Shown piece by piece: positions 48,854-57,659 of a DNA stretch of 64,000 nucleotides (positions are counted from its first letter, which is position 1; the number at the start of each line of letters is the position of its first letter). Origin of the DNA: Acuticoccus sp051016205 (GTDB lineage Bacteria > Pseudomonadota > Alphaproteobacteria > Rhizobiales > Amorphaceae); NCBI GenBank assembly GCA_051016205.1, contig CP136534.1:186001-250000 (forward strand), read 5' to 3'. Both the position numbers and the translations under genes were made by a program. The notes under the pieces were generated by a model that ran no database searches, was not told the DNA's origin, and was given only the letters and a program-made list of their open reading frames with translations.

Positions 48854-51110
48854 GGCCCGGCTCGACGGTGGTGCGGATGGGAAAGTCCTCGTTGAGCCCG
48901 TCCTCCGAGAAGGGAAGGCGCAGGCTTTCCCCCCGCCGCCAGGCCCCCACCATGTCGAACATGGAGCGTGAGCCTGGCCACCCATCCTGCCCACCGAGGA
49001 GCACGGCGTAGGTGCCGTCTTCGTCGGCAAGGTCGGCAAGGAAGCGCGCATTGGCCCCGAAGGTCGACGCGTGGACGGACTTGGTGAACGGATGCATGGA
49101 CTTCATCAAGGTGTCCTTGCTGCCGCCCGTGGGGAAGTCGAGCGTCGGCAGGCGCGTCTTCAGCCACGGCAGACGGGCCAGTGGATGGGACAGCTTGATG
49201 CGATGGATCCCGCCCCAGGTGCGGTGCTTGTGCAACGGGCCTTGCGCCTCACGCAGCGCCTCCCCCAGTACCTCCTGAAGATCGGCTGGCGCGGCATCCT
49301 CAACCAGCCGCACAAGACGGGTGAAGGGGCGCCAATAAGGGGTTGCCTTCACCACATCGGCGCGCGCCTCAAGGGCCTCCACAAGGTGGGCGGCCACAAG
49401 CTCGAAGGCGAGCGCACCTTCGGACGCCTCCTCGTAGCGCCCGTCCCAGGCGCGCAAGGCTTCGAGCACGGCACCCTCATGGCCTGCGTCATCGGCGGCG
49501 GCGACCAGCGTGTCGCGCATATGGGCGCCCGCCTGCAGGAAGGTGTCGAGCTGGAGGATGCGCAGATCCTCAAGGGTGAGGTCCGTTGCGTTGGAGAGAA
49601 TGTGGTTCAGACGGTCGATCCTGTCGGGCGCTGCGAAGAACAGGCTGATGGTCACCGGCGGATCCACAGGCGCCTCGTTGGCGGAGGCGACGAACCCGCT
49701 GGGCGGATCCACCTCCATAGGAAGGCGCGCAGCCGAAAAAAGCTCCTGCCATTGGGCGTGCGCCTCGTCGGGCGCAACGACGAAATCCTCCGGCGTTGCC
49801 AGCGGGCGGCTCGGGATTTTGGCCGCCACCAGCTTGCCGATGTGCCCGTTGGTGTCGCCTGCATCAGCCCAGATCATATTGAGGCCTGGGAGGCCATAGC
49901 CGTCCAGCGCGCCCGAAAACTCCTCCCAGTTGGTGGCGGTGAGGATGGACAGGAACGGCGTGAACTCATCGCTCGGCATGTGTCCGAGCCAGTGGAGGGA
50001 CACCGTGTCTGAGGGCATTTCGAAGGGCTTGCCGTCGGACACCACGGGGCCGAAGCGGGTCTCGCGCACAGTGACGGGCGTGTCGCTCTTGCCGCGCACG
50101 GGGATGGCGACGGTGCGCTCGCTCACATCTTCGCCGGCAACATCCACCAGTTCGCTGGAGGTGGCATGAAGGTTGGTGCCGCCCCAGGCGCCATGGGCAT
50201 TGCGCCCCACACCGAAGATGGGAAGGCCGGGGATCGTGAGGCCCCACACTTTGATGGACGGGGTCTTGAGGCCAACGACCATCCAGGGGTTGGGCGCGGT
50301 GATCATCAGGTGCGGGTCGGCGGCAAGGAGGGGTTTGCCCGACAGGGTGCGCGTGCCCGACACGGCGTAAGCGTTGCTGCCTGTGCGGGTAAAGGTTGTG
50401 GCAACGCCCTTCTCGAGCGCCTCGGCACCGAAAGGAATGTCCTCGTCCGCCACGGCAGTGACGCCCACAAGGTCGGCCCACATTTCGGCAAAGTCGGGCT
50501 CATCGCGCAGCTTGTGGAGGGTGCGCCAGACCTTCCAGGAATAGTCGGCCGAGCACAGGCGCGAGATGGCAAAGAGGTCCTCGGCCGTAAACGGGGCGGG
50601 CGCGATGCCGAAAATCTCGAACTCGGGCGGCGGGGGGGAGGACAGGGCAATGGCCGAAAGCCCCTCGCCGAACCCGTCCACGAAGGCGCGGGTCGCCTCG
50701 GGAAGGAGCGCAAGGGACGCTTCGGTGGCGCGCGGGAAGTCGATCAGCCGCAACAGGTGGTCGAGCTCGACCGCGGCCGACCCTGCCACCTCCGACAGAC
50801 GGCCCGCAGCGGCGCGGCGCATCAGTTCAAGCTGTGCCAGGCGCAGATGACCATGGACCATGCCAAGACCCACCGCCCCGTCGCGATCGGACGATGCCTC
50901 CACGAAAGGGACGTGATGGGCATTCCAGCGAATGGTCAGGGATTGTTCCAGGCCAGGCGCCGTGCGCGGCAGCATTTTCAACCGTGCACTAACGTCAAGA
51001 TCGGGAAAGCGGCGGGTTGCCGTCCGTCGCACCACAGAGCCGGCAAGTCCGGCCAGGGAGAAGGCAAGGCTGGTGCGCTGACGCAGACGGGAGCGCAGTC
51101 CAAAATCCAT
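48846..51110 (-). CDS. Penicillin acylase family protein (Ntn hydrolase)
   Basis: The 754-residue protein is a single-chain precursor of an N-terminal nucleophile amidase. The alpha-chain part is residues 1 to about 244 with IRWNAHHVPFVEASSDRDGAVGLGMVHGHLRLAQLELMRR. The autocleavage site is TRTGSNAYAVSG, placing the new N-terminal nucleophile at Ser245; PLLAADPHL follows. Known members cleave the amide of penicillin G, cephalosporins or N-acyl homoserine lactones. There is no obvious cleavable signal peptide, although residues 12-25 are mildly hydrophobic, so location is open. ATG 51108-51110 was chosen over the longer frame. It is the first gene of a three-gene operon with GH3 and a dienelactone-hydrolase-like protein. 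Confidence 0.9.
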   Translation of the reverse strand: MDFGLRSRLRQRTSLAFSLAGLAGSVVRRTATRRFPDLDVSARLKMLPRTAPGLEQSLTIRWNAHHVPFVEASSDRDGAVGLGMVHGHLRLAQLELMRRAAAGRLSEVAGSAAVELDHLLRLIDFPRATEASLALLPEATRAFVDGFGEGLSAIALSSPPPPEFEIFGIAPAPFTAEDLFAISRLCSADYSWKVWRTLHKLRDEPDFAEMWADLVGVTAVADEDIPFGAEALEKGVATTFTRTGSNAYAVSGTRTLSGKPLLAADPHLMITAPNPWMVVGLKTPSIKVWGLTIPGLPIFGVGRNAHGAWGGTNLHATSSELVDVAGEDVSERTVAIPVRGKSDTPVTVRETRFGPVVSDGKPFEMPSDTVSLHWLGHMPSDEFTPFLSILTATNWEEFSGALDGYGLPGLNMIWADAGDTNGHIGKLVAAKIPSRPLATPEDFVVAPDEAHAQWQELFSAARLPMEVDPPSGFVASANEAPVDPPVTISLFFAAPDRIDRLNHILSNATDLTLEDLRILQLDTFLQAGAHMRDTLVAAADDAGHEGAVLEALRAWDGRYEEASEGALAFELVAAHLVEALEARADVVKATPYWRPFTRLVRLVEDAAPADLQEVLGEALREAQGPLHKHRTWGGIHRIKLSHPLARLPWLKTRLPTLDFPTGGSKDTLMKSMHPFTKSVHASTFGANARFLADLADEDGTYAVLLGGQDGWPGSRSMFDMVGAWRRGESLRLPFSEDGLNEDFPIRTTVEPGHA

Positions 51111-51278
51111 AGCGGTCTGTCCAATGGCCGTGATTGGCGTCGTGAGCCAAACGTGGGCGGCCACGGCGTGGTTGCAACAATGGCGGTGGCGATCGGACTT
51201 CAAGGGGCGCCGGCGCAGGGCGGACGCAAAAACGGCCCCGCCCGATGGCGAGGCCGCGAACCGGTCTTGGCGAACGGC

Positions 51279-52289
51279 TTACTGGTAGCCGACTTCGTTG
51301 TAGATGCGCTGGGCGTCGGCGGTCTTGCCGGCAAAGTCGCTGAGGGCAAGATCGTCGCGCTTGAAGTCACCCATCTCCACCACGGCGGGAGAGGCGTTGA
51401 CGCCATCCACCACGGGATACTCATCGTTGCCGTCGCCAAGCATCTTTTGCGCTTCGGGCGTCAGGAGATACTCGATGAACAGGCGCGCGTTGTCGGCGTT
51501 GGGTGCATGCTTGGCAAGGCCGGCACCGGAAATGTTGACGTGCGTGCCGGTGGAGTCCTGGTTCGGGAAGACGTAGCCGATGCCCTCGATCCCCTCGGTG
51601 AGGCCCGACACTTCCTTCCGCTTGCCGCGGGCGTAGTAGTAGTGGTTGGACAGGACGATATCGCACTCGCCGGATAGGATGGCGCGCAGCTGGTCGGTGT
51701 CGCCGCCCTGAGGGTCGCGGGCGAGGTTGTTCTTGACCCCTTCGGCCCACGCCCGGGCCGCCTCTTCCCCTTCGTGGGAGATCACCGAGGCGAGAAGACC
51801 CAGCATGTAGACGTTGGACGAGGAGCGCGTGCACACCATGCCCTCGTACTTGGGGTCGGCAAGCTCTGCGTAGGTCTGGGGCGGCTCTGACACATCGTTC
51901 GGGTCATAAAAGATGATCCGCGCGCGGGTCGACACACCGACCCAATGGTCATTGGCGGCGTGAAGATTGTCGGGCACCGCCTCGCTCACCGTGTCGGAGT
52001 TGATGGGCTGCAGGAGGCCCTCTTCGTCGGCACGCACCATCCGGCCGGCATCCACGGTCAACAGAACGTCGGCGGGGCTCAGCTCACCTTCGGACCGCAT
52101 CCGCTCGATGAGGACATCGGCGCTGTCCTCGATGCGGTTCACTGTGATGCCGGTTTGCTCTGTGAAGTTTGAGTAGAGCGCCTCGTCGGTATCGTAGTGG
52201 CGTGAGGAGTAAAGATTGAGCTCCCCGTTGGCGTAGGCCCCGAAGGGCAAGGTCGCGCCTACCAGAAGAACCGTCAGTGTTAAACGCAT
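51279..52289 (-). CDS. Ferric iron ABC transporter substrate-binding protein
   Basis: The 336-residue periplasmic protein has a signal peptide (residues 1-20, ending AYANG) and matches the FbpA/FutA class: ELNLYSSRHYDTDEALYSNFTEQTGI near the N-terminus and the iron-ligand tyrosines in SNHYYYARGKR. VSTRARIIFYDPN and GIGYVFPNQDSTGTHVNISGAGL also fit. It would pick up Fe(III) for an inner-membrane transporter that is not encoded in this window. ATG 52287-52289 was chosen because the earlier start at 52382 would place non-signal residues in front. The 145-bp region upstream is AT-rich. Confidence 0.92.
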   Translation of the reverse strand: MRLTLTVLLVGATLPFGAYANGELNLYSSRHYDTDEALYSNFTEQTGITVNRIEDSADVLIERMRSEGELSPADVLLTVDAGRMVRADEEGLLQPINSDTVSEAVPDNLHAANDHWVGVSTRARIIFYDPNDVSEPPQTYAELADPKYEGMVCTRSSSNVYMLGLLASVISHEGEEAARAWAEGVKNNLARDPQGGDTDQLRAILSGECDIVLSNHYYYARGKRKEVSGLTEGIEGIGYVFPNQDSTGTHVNISGAGLAKHAPNADNARLFIEYLLTPEAQKMLGDGNDEYPVVDGVNASPAVVEMGDFKRDDLALSDFAGKTADAQRIYNEVGYQ

Positions 52290-52399
52290 CGCGTAGCTCC
52301 CATGCTGTTTAACGCGTGAGCTAGAGAGAAATACACGAGCCGTCAACAATATAGCGGTCGATAATACTTTGACGATTTCCAATCAATAGGAGGTTTATC

Positions 52400-52433
52400 T
52401 GATTATTCTAAAATCAATCTAGGCTTAGAATAA
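52400..52433. promoter_or_regulatory. AT-rich inverted repeats between tamB and the iron-binding protein gene
   Basis: TTATTCTAA (52403-52411) and TTAGAATAA (52425-52433) form a perfect 9-bp inverted repeat with a 13-bp spacer. An overlapping dyad TGATT-N7-AATCA lies at 52400-52416. It starts two bases after the tamB stop, so it could be the tamB terminator hairpin, or an operator for the iron gene. It has the TTCTAA...TTAGAA order, the reverse of the Irr box, and the TGA...TCA spacing is 11 rather than 9 as in the RirA box. Confidence 0.4.
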
Positions 52434-52434
52434 C

Positions 52435-55400
52435 TCAATATTCCCGCTCGTAGTAGACACCGAGGGCGGATTCGTCCGTCAACGCCTCGGCGCGCACCGT
52501 CAGGCCACGGGTGATGTCGAGATTGACGGTCACGCCGGAGGATTTGTCGCCCGCCCGAACGCCGAGATAAATGTTGTCGGCGATATAGCGGCCGGCGCGG
52601 GCCTGTGTGCCCCGTTCAGGGTCGGAGACCACCTCCAGATTGTCGAGCCCTGAGAAGACGCGGATCTGGTCGAGGAAGCTGGGGCCACCGCCCGAGCCGG
52701 CAAGCTCTGCCACGGCTGCGGCAAGCTGGGCCAGTTGGAACGGCGACAAATCGTTAAGGCTGCGGCCGAAGATAAGCTGCGCCAGCACCTCGTCCTGGGG
52801 CAACTGAGGTTCTGATGTGAAGGTGATGGTGGGGTCCTGGGCGGGGCCTGCGATGAGGACGCGCACGGTCACCTCGCGCGTTCTGGTCTCCGCCACGAAG
52901 TCGATGGTGGGGTTGAGGTCACCCAGCATCGTCACGTTGCCCCGCGTGAACACAATGCGCTGGCCGAGGATGACAAGACGCCCGCGCACAAGGTCGAACG
53001 CGCCGACCGGAGCAATGTCGGAGATGGGGCCTGTGAGGCGGACCGAGCCGCCAAGCTCGGCGTCGATCCCGCGGCCGCGCACGAACACGCGGGCGGGCGC
53101 TGAGACGAGGACATCAAGGGTGAGGCCGCTCACCTGATCGCCCTCGTCCTGATCGGCGTAAGGGCCCACCTGGGCGCGCCGCAGCGTCTCAAGGATAGCG
53201 GCGGTGGGGTGCACGTGGCGCACGTCAATCAGCGTCGCGCCGCCACTCAGCCGCTCGGGCACGGTGATTTCCGCCCGCTCCACATCCACCCGGCCCGCCA
53301 CTGTGGGCGCACCTGCAAGGGGGCCGCGGATGGTCAGGTCCGCCCCAAGCGTGATGGCAAAAAGGCGCCCATCGGCGTAGCGCGCATTGCGCAAGGTGAC
53401 GGTGAGGTCGGCAGGGAACCCGCCCGACAGGCCGATCCCACCTGAAATGGAGACCGTGCCGCCGCCAAGGTTGGCGGTGAAGCCCGCGAGCGTCACGCTG
53501 TCGCCGTTCAGCCGGGCGTCGAGCCGGCCTTCGGTCAACAACAGGCTGGTCTGCGGGTCGCGCAGGCTGATGTCGCTGCCCTGAACGCTGCCCGTGACCA
53601 CAGGGTTGGAGAGGGCCCCCGTCAGCCGCACATCGGCAACCACGAGACCGTCGATCAACGCCCCGCGCTCGGCGACGAACCGCTCGGCAAGGGACAAGGG
53701 CGCCCGCGCCTGGATGGAAAGGTCGAGCCCGCCGCCGCCAAGGGGTACCGAGCCGGAACCGTTCACCTCAAGGCCGGAGCCAGAGGCCCTCAGCGCCGCA
53801 AGCTGGACGGTGTTGCGCGCGAACGTGCCAGATGCATCGATGGAGAGAGCGCCGACGCCTGCTTCATCGAGGGCTGCGGCGGAAAAGCCAGCAACGCTCA
53901 CCTGGAAGTCGGCGGAAGGGTTGGTGAGCGAGCCACTTGCCCTTGCCCGCCCGTCGAGCCTGCCGCCCAAGCCAAGACCTGGGCTGAAGCCATTGGCCAC
54001 GGACAGGGGAAGGCCCGTCACATCCACCGTGACGTCGAGCCTGCGGCCGATGCGGCCACGCGCCCGTGCCTCACCGCCGCCAAGGCGCACCAGAGCTTCG
54101 GTCAGCTCCACCGTCCCGCGCGCGAACGTGCCCGAGGCGGAGACTTGTGCCGCGCCAAGACCAGCCTGACGCAACGGCGCTGCCCCTGCCGAGGCGCTCT
54201 CCACGTTAAAGGTCACCTGGGGCCGTGACAGGGAGCCCGAGGCTTCCACCCGTCCCGACACGGTGCCCGACACATCGAACTCAGGCGCAAAGGCGTTGGC
54301 AACGGCAAGGGGGAGGCGCTCGAACGTTGCGGTCACATCCAGCGTCTCGCCGACCATGCCTTGCGCGTTCAAGGTGCCGCCGCCGAGTGTGGCGTTGACG
54401 GTCTGCAGCGTTGCAGACCCGTCCTTGAACGTGCCCGACACCGTGGCGTTGAGGTCGCCAACGCCTGAGGCGCGGGTGGCGTTCATGGACGCGCGGGCCA
54501 CGTTGATGTCGAACGCGGCTTCAGGGGCCGAAAGCTCCCCGTCGAGTGTTGCTGTGCCTGACACCGTGCCGGACAGGCCAAGGTCGGAGGCGGCGGCGTT
54601 GGCAAGGGCGAGCGGCAGGTCCGACAGGCTGACATTGACGTCGAGCGTTTCGCCGACGGTACCGAAGGCGCTGATCGACCCGCCAGACACAGTGGTCTCG
54701 AAGCGGCGGATGGTGGCAGTCCCGTCGGCGTAGTTGCCTGCCGCGACAATGGTGAGAGGGGCAATCCCGCGCCGGGAGAGGATTGCAGCGCTGACGCCGT
54801 TGGCGTTGACCTCCACCGTTGCGGTGGGGTCTTCGCGCGTGCCGGTCAAGTCGAGGTTGCCTGAGACGGTGCCTTCAAGACCAAGGTCGGCGCGCACGAG
54901 ATTCGCCACCTCAAGGGGCAGCGCGTTAAGAACCACGTTGAGGTCGAGGGTGTCGCCGATGCGGCCCGACACGTCCACCTCGCCAGACCCCACTTGCAGG
55001 GCTGTGCGGCCGATCTCGATGGTCTCGCCCACCTGGACCTCGGTGGGCGCAAGGAGCCGTGCGGTGAAGCCATCGCGGGACAGGTTGAACTCGGAGAGGC
55101 TTGCCGAGAAGCCCGATGGCTGGCGCTGCAGTCTGCCTGTGGCATCAAGGTTGCCGCTGCCAAGATCGGCGCGCAGGGTCATGTCCGTGGCATCGCCGTC
55201 GCGCCGTGCGTCGAGGTTGAGGTCGCGCACATCAAAACCGGCCGCCTTCACCGCGCGGGCCGCCACAGTGCCGTCCAGCGCGGGCACGCCGAATGCGTCT
55301 TCAATGGCAAGGGCAATGTCGACGAAGCCGAGGGAGATGCCTGCCACCTCCACCTGGTTCGCCGTCCCCTTGATCTGGGCGGACTGCGTGGTGCCGTCCA

Positions 55401-57648
55401 CCGAAAGGCCGATATCGGCGGTCAGCCTGCCCGAAGCTTCCGTCAGCGCCAAAGGCGCAAGCCGCTCAAGGGAGGGGACGTTGAGGGAGAGGTTGCCGTC
55501 CAACAGCCCGTCGCCCCGCAAGGTGATGGAGCCGTTCGCCACAGCACCCACAATCCTGGCGGCAAAATTTTGCAGCGACCTGTTGCCGTTCGCCGTTTCG
55601 ATGCCTGTGGAAAGGGAAATGGGTTCGCCCTCGTAGCGCGCGTCGACGGCAAGGCGGCCGTCCACGTCGAACGGCGTCTCCGATTGTCGTTGCAGCGTGC
55701 CGTCGAACGTGGCGTTGAGGTCGGTGAGCGCACGGCCCTTCAGTTCAAGGGCAGGGCTTGTGACGCGCAGGGCAAGGGTCGGCACGTTCGGGTCGCCCGT
55801 GACGGAGAAGCGAAGGTCCACAGCGCCTCTGACGGACGGGTCGAGCCGGCCAAGATCCTCAATTCGCCCCTGCGCCAAAAGGTTGGCGGTCTGGGGTGAG
55901 ACGGTGCCGGCCGCCTCGAAGGAAAGGCCGTCCGCCTCAACGCGAAAGTTGTTGAAGGTAACGCTGTCGTCGCCGCGCGCCGCACCGCCAGTAATGCGCG
56001 TTTCTCCCCCGAGCACACCGTCGGCGGCAGGCACACCCACCTGGAGCGCGTTGGCGGTGGCATCGATCATCAGGTCGAACAGGCCGCCAAAGCCGATGGA
56101 CCCATTGGCCGACAGGTCGATACGCCCTGAGAGGTCGCGCCCCGCAAGGCCTGAAAAGGCGTTCAGGTTGTCGGCCGACAGGCGGTAGCTGCCGTTCAGC
56201 CCGTCGCCGATGGTGCCGTTGAAGCCTGCGCGGATGGTCTCGGCCACAAGCTCCATGGTTTCGATGGTGACGGGGGCGCCCGCCTGCCAGGCGCCTGCAA
56301 TGTCGAGGGAGAGTGCACTTCCCAGAGCGTCCTGCACGGCGCCGCTGTCGGAGGCGATGTCGCCCGCCTGGCCGTTGACGGTGAAGGTGACGCGGCGGTT
56401 TGCGGCATCGCCAAGGTTTGCCGCCTCGCCCGAGGCATCAATGGTGGCGCTGCGCGATGCGATGAAAGGGGTGTCGAGGTCTTCAAGGGCAATGTTCGCC
56501 TGAAACCTGTCACCCAAGGACCCGCCGAGCTGTGCCGTGATGGTGCCTGAACGGATGGTCCCACCCTCGCCCGCAAAGGGGAGCGAGACCGGTTCGCCCG
56601 TGTCGCGGCCAAGCTTTGCCTCGAAGTTCAATTCCGTCGGGACGCCGCCGGAAAAGTCGCCGGAGAAGTTTACCGATGCGACGCCCGAAGTCAGCGTGCC
56701 GCGGCGCACGGACAATGTGCCGTTGGGACGGTTCATCACGTCGACGGTGATGCGCGAGCCTTCGTCCACGAACGCGTCGTAGGTCTCACCGACGATCCGG
56801 TCCAGATTGCCGCCAACGTCGAGGGTGAAGTTCAACCCCTCGGTGACGCTGTTGACCCTTGCTGTGCCGGACAGAAGGGTCTCCTGATCGGCGGTGAGGG
56901 CAATGGCGGCCTCAAAGTCCGCCAGCGGGCCTTCGCCGATGATGGTGAAGGAGAGCGCAGGCCGACCTTCAATCTGCAGCGCATTGGCAATCACACCATC
57001 GCCGGGTTCGGCCACGGTCACGTCGACGGCAAGGTTGCGCGATTCGTTGGAGAAGGACGCCTTGATGGTGAGTTCGCCGTCGCGGTCCAGGCGATCGATG
57101 GCAACGTCGGCGTCAAGCTCACCGTCGGCAAGGCGCAAGGACCCATCCACCGACAGCGAAGCGGCCGGGCCGATGACCCCTTCGGCAATGTCCACCTGGG
57201 GGACGGACAGTTTGTCCAGGATGAGGGAGACGGGAAGCTCAGGAACGTTGAACGCGCCGCCCTCCTCGGTGTCCTCCTCTTCGTCGGCGTCGCCCTCAGG
57301 CGGCAAAGGCGGGCGGGCAACGGTGATGGAGGAGGCCTCCAGAAGGTCCACATCCAGCCGGCCGCGGATCAGCGCAAGACGGCTCCAGATGAGGTGCACG
57401 TCCTCGATGGTCAGCCACACGCCTTCGCGGTCGGCAATGGTGATGGAGGAAATGCGCACGTTGGAGGAAAGCGCCCCGTCGATGGTGCCAAGGCGGATCT
57501 GCCTGTCGGGGGTGGAAATCTGCCGTTCCACGAAGCGCACGAAGCGGGAGCGGTCATCGTCCTGCGCCACAGCAAGGCCGGCAAACACGGCAGCGATGGC
57601 AAGGATCGGAGCGATGAGGAGGATGGCAGCAATTTTAAGCTTGCGCAT
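52435..57648 (-). CDS. tamB: Translocation and assembly module subunit TamB
   Basis: The 1737-residue protein has an N-terminal inner-membrane anchor (residues 4-28, IAAILLIAPILAIAAVFAGLAVA), then a very long stretch of amphipathic beta repeats (AsmA/YhdP-like, forming a hydrophobic groove across the periplasm), and the C-terminal DUF490/TamB domain with AELGGSVRLTGPISDIAPVGAFDLVRGRL, DLNPTIDFVAETRT and LPQDEVLAQLIFGRSLNDLSPFQLAQLAAAVAEL. TamB works with TamA in outer-membrane protein insertion and, by current models, phospholipid transport. Internal segments such as RIGxxLDVxVxxxxLPLxxAN recur several times, showing repeat expansion. It starts 11 bp after tamA. Confidence 0.95.
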   Translation of the reverse strand: MRKLKIAAILLIAPILAIAAVFAGLAVAQDDDRSRFVRFVERQISTPDRQIRLGTIDGALSSNVRISSITIADREGVWLTIEDVHLIWSRLALIRGRLDVDLLEASSITVARPPLPPEGDADEEEDTEEGGAFNVPELPVSLILDKLSVPQVDIAEGVIGPAASLSVDGSLRLADGELDADVAIDRLDRDGELTIKASFSNESRNLAVDVTVAEPGDGVIANALQIEGRPALSFTIIGEGPLADFEAAIALTADQETLLSGTARVNSVTEGLNFTLDVGGNLDRIVGETYDAFVDEGSRITVDVMNRPNGTLSVRRGTLTSGVASVNFSGDFSGGVPTELNFEAKLGRDTGEPVSLPFAGEGGTIRSGTITAQLGGSLGDRFQANIALEDLDTPFIASRSATIDASGEAANLGDAANRRVTFTVNGQAGDIASDSGAVQDALGSALSLDIAGAWQAGAPVTIETMELVAETIRAGFNGTIGDGLNGSYRLSADNLNAFSGLAGRDLSGRIDLSANGSIGFGGLFDLMIDATANALQVGVPAADGVLGGETRITGGAARGDDSVTFNNFRVEADGLSFEAAGTVSPQTANLLAQGRIEDLGRLDPSVRGAVDLRFSVTGDPNVPTLALRVTSPALELKGRALTDLNATFDGTLQRQSETPFDVDGRLAVDARYEGEPISLSTGIETANGNRSLQNFAARIVGAVANGSITLRGDGLLDGNLSLNVPSLERLAPLALTEASGRLTADIGLSVDGTTQSAQIKGTANQVEVAGISLGFVDIALAIEDAFGVPALDGTVAARAVKAAGFDVRDLNLDARRDGDATDMTLRADLGSGNLDATGRLQRQPSGFSASLSEFNLSRDGFTARLLAPTEVQVGETIEIGRTALQVGSGEVDVSGRIGDTLDLNVVLNALPLEVANLVRADLGLEGTVSGNLDLTGTREDPTATVEVNANGVSAAILSRRGIAPLTIVAAGNYADGTATIRRFETTVSGGSISAFGTVGETLDVNVSLSDLPLALANAAASDLGLSGTVSGTATLDGELSAPEAAFDINVARASMNATRASGVGDLNATVSGTFKDGSATLQTVNATLGGGTLNAQGMVGETLDVTATFERLPLAVANAFAPEFDVSGTVSGRVEASGSLSRPQVTFNVESASAGAAPLRQAGLGAAQVSASGTFARGTVELTEALVRLGGGEARARGRIGRRLDVTVDVTGLPLSVANGFSPGLGLGGRLDGRARASGSLTNPSADFQVSVAGFSAAALDEAGVGALSIDASGTFARNTVQLAALRASGSGLEVNGSGSVPLGGGGLDLSIQARAPLSLAERFVAERGALIDGLVVADVRLTGALSNPVVTGSVQGSDISLRDPQTSLLLTEGRLDARLNGDSVTLAGFTANLGGGTVSISGGIGLSGGFPADLTVTLRNARYADGRLFAITLGADLTIRGPLAGAPTVAGRVDVERAEITVPERLSGGATLIDVRHVHPTAAILETLRRAQVGPYADQDEGDQVSGLTLDVLVSAPARVFVRGRGIDAELGGSVRLTGPISDIAPVGAFDLVRGRLVILGQRIVFTRGNVTMLGDLNPTIDFVAETRTREVTVRVLIAGPAQDPTITFTSEPQLPQDEVLAQLIFGRSLNDLSPFQLAQLAAAVAELAGSGGGPSFLDQIRVFSGLDNLEVVSDPERGTQARAGRYIADNIYLGVRAGDKSSGVTVNLDITRGLTVRAEALTDESALGVYYEREY

Positions 57649-57659
57649 GATGTGCCTCC

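Noticed and set aside
50166..51677. 503-codon open frame on the plus strand
   Set aside because: It lies opposite the acylase and iron-binding protein genes; composition is typical of a shadow frame, and the opposite strand shows clear domains.
52403..52433. Inverted repeat as a canonical Irr (ICE) box
   Set aside because: The half-sites are in reverse order and the spacer is too long for the known box.
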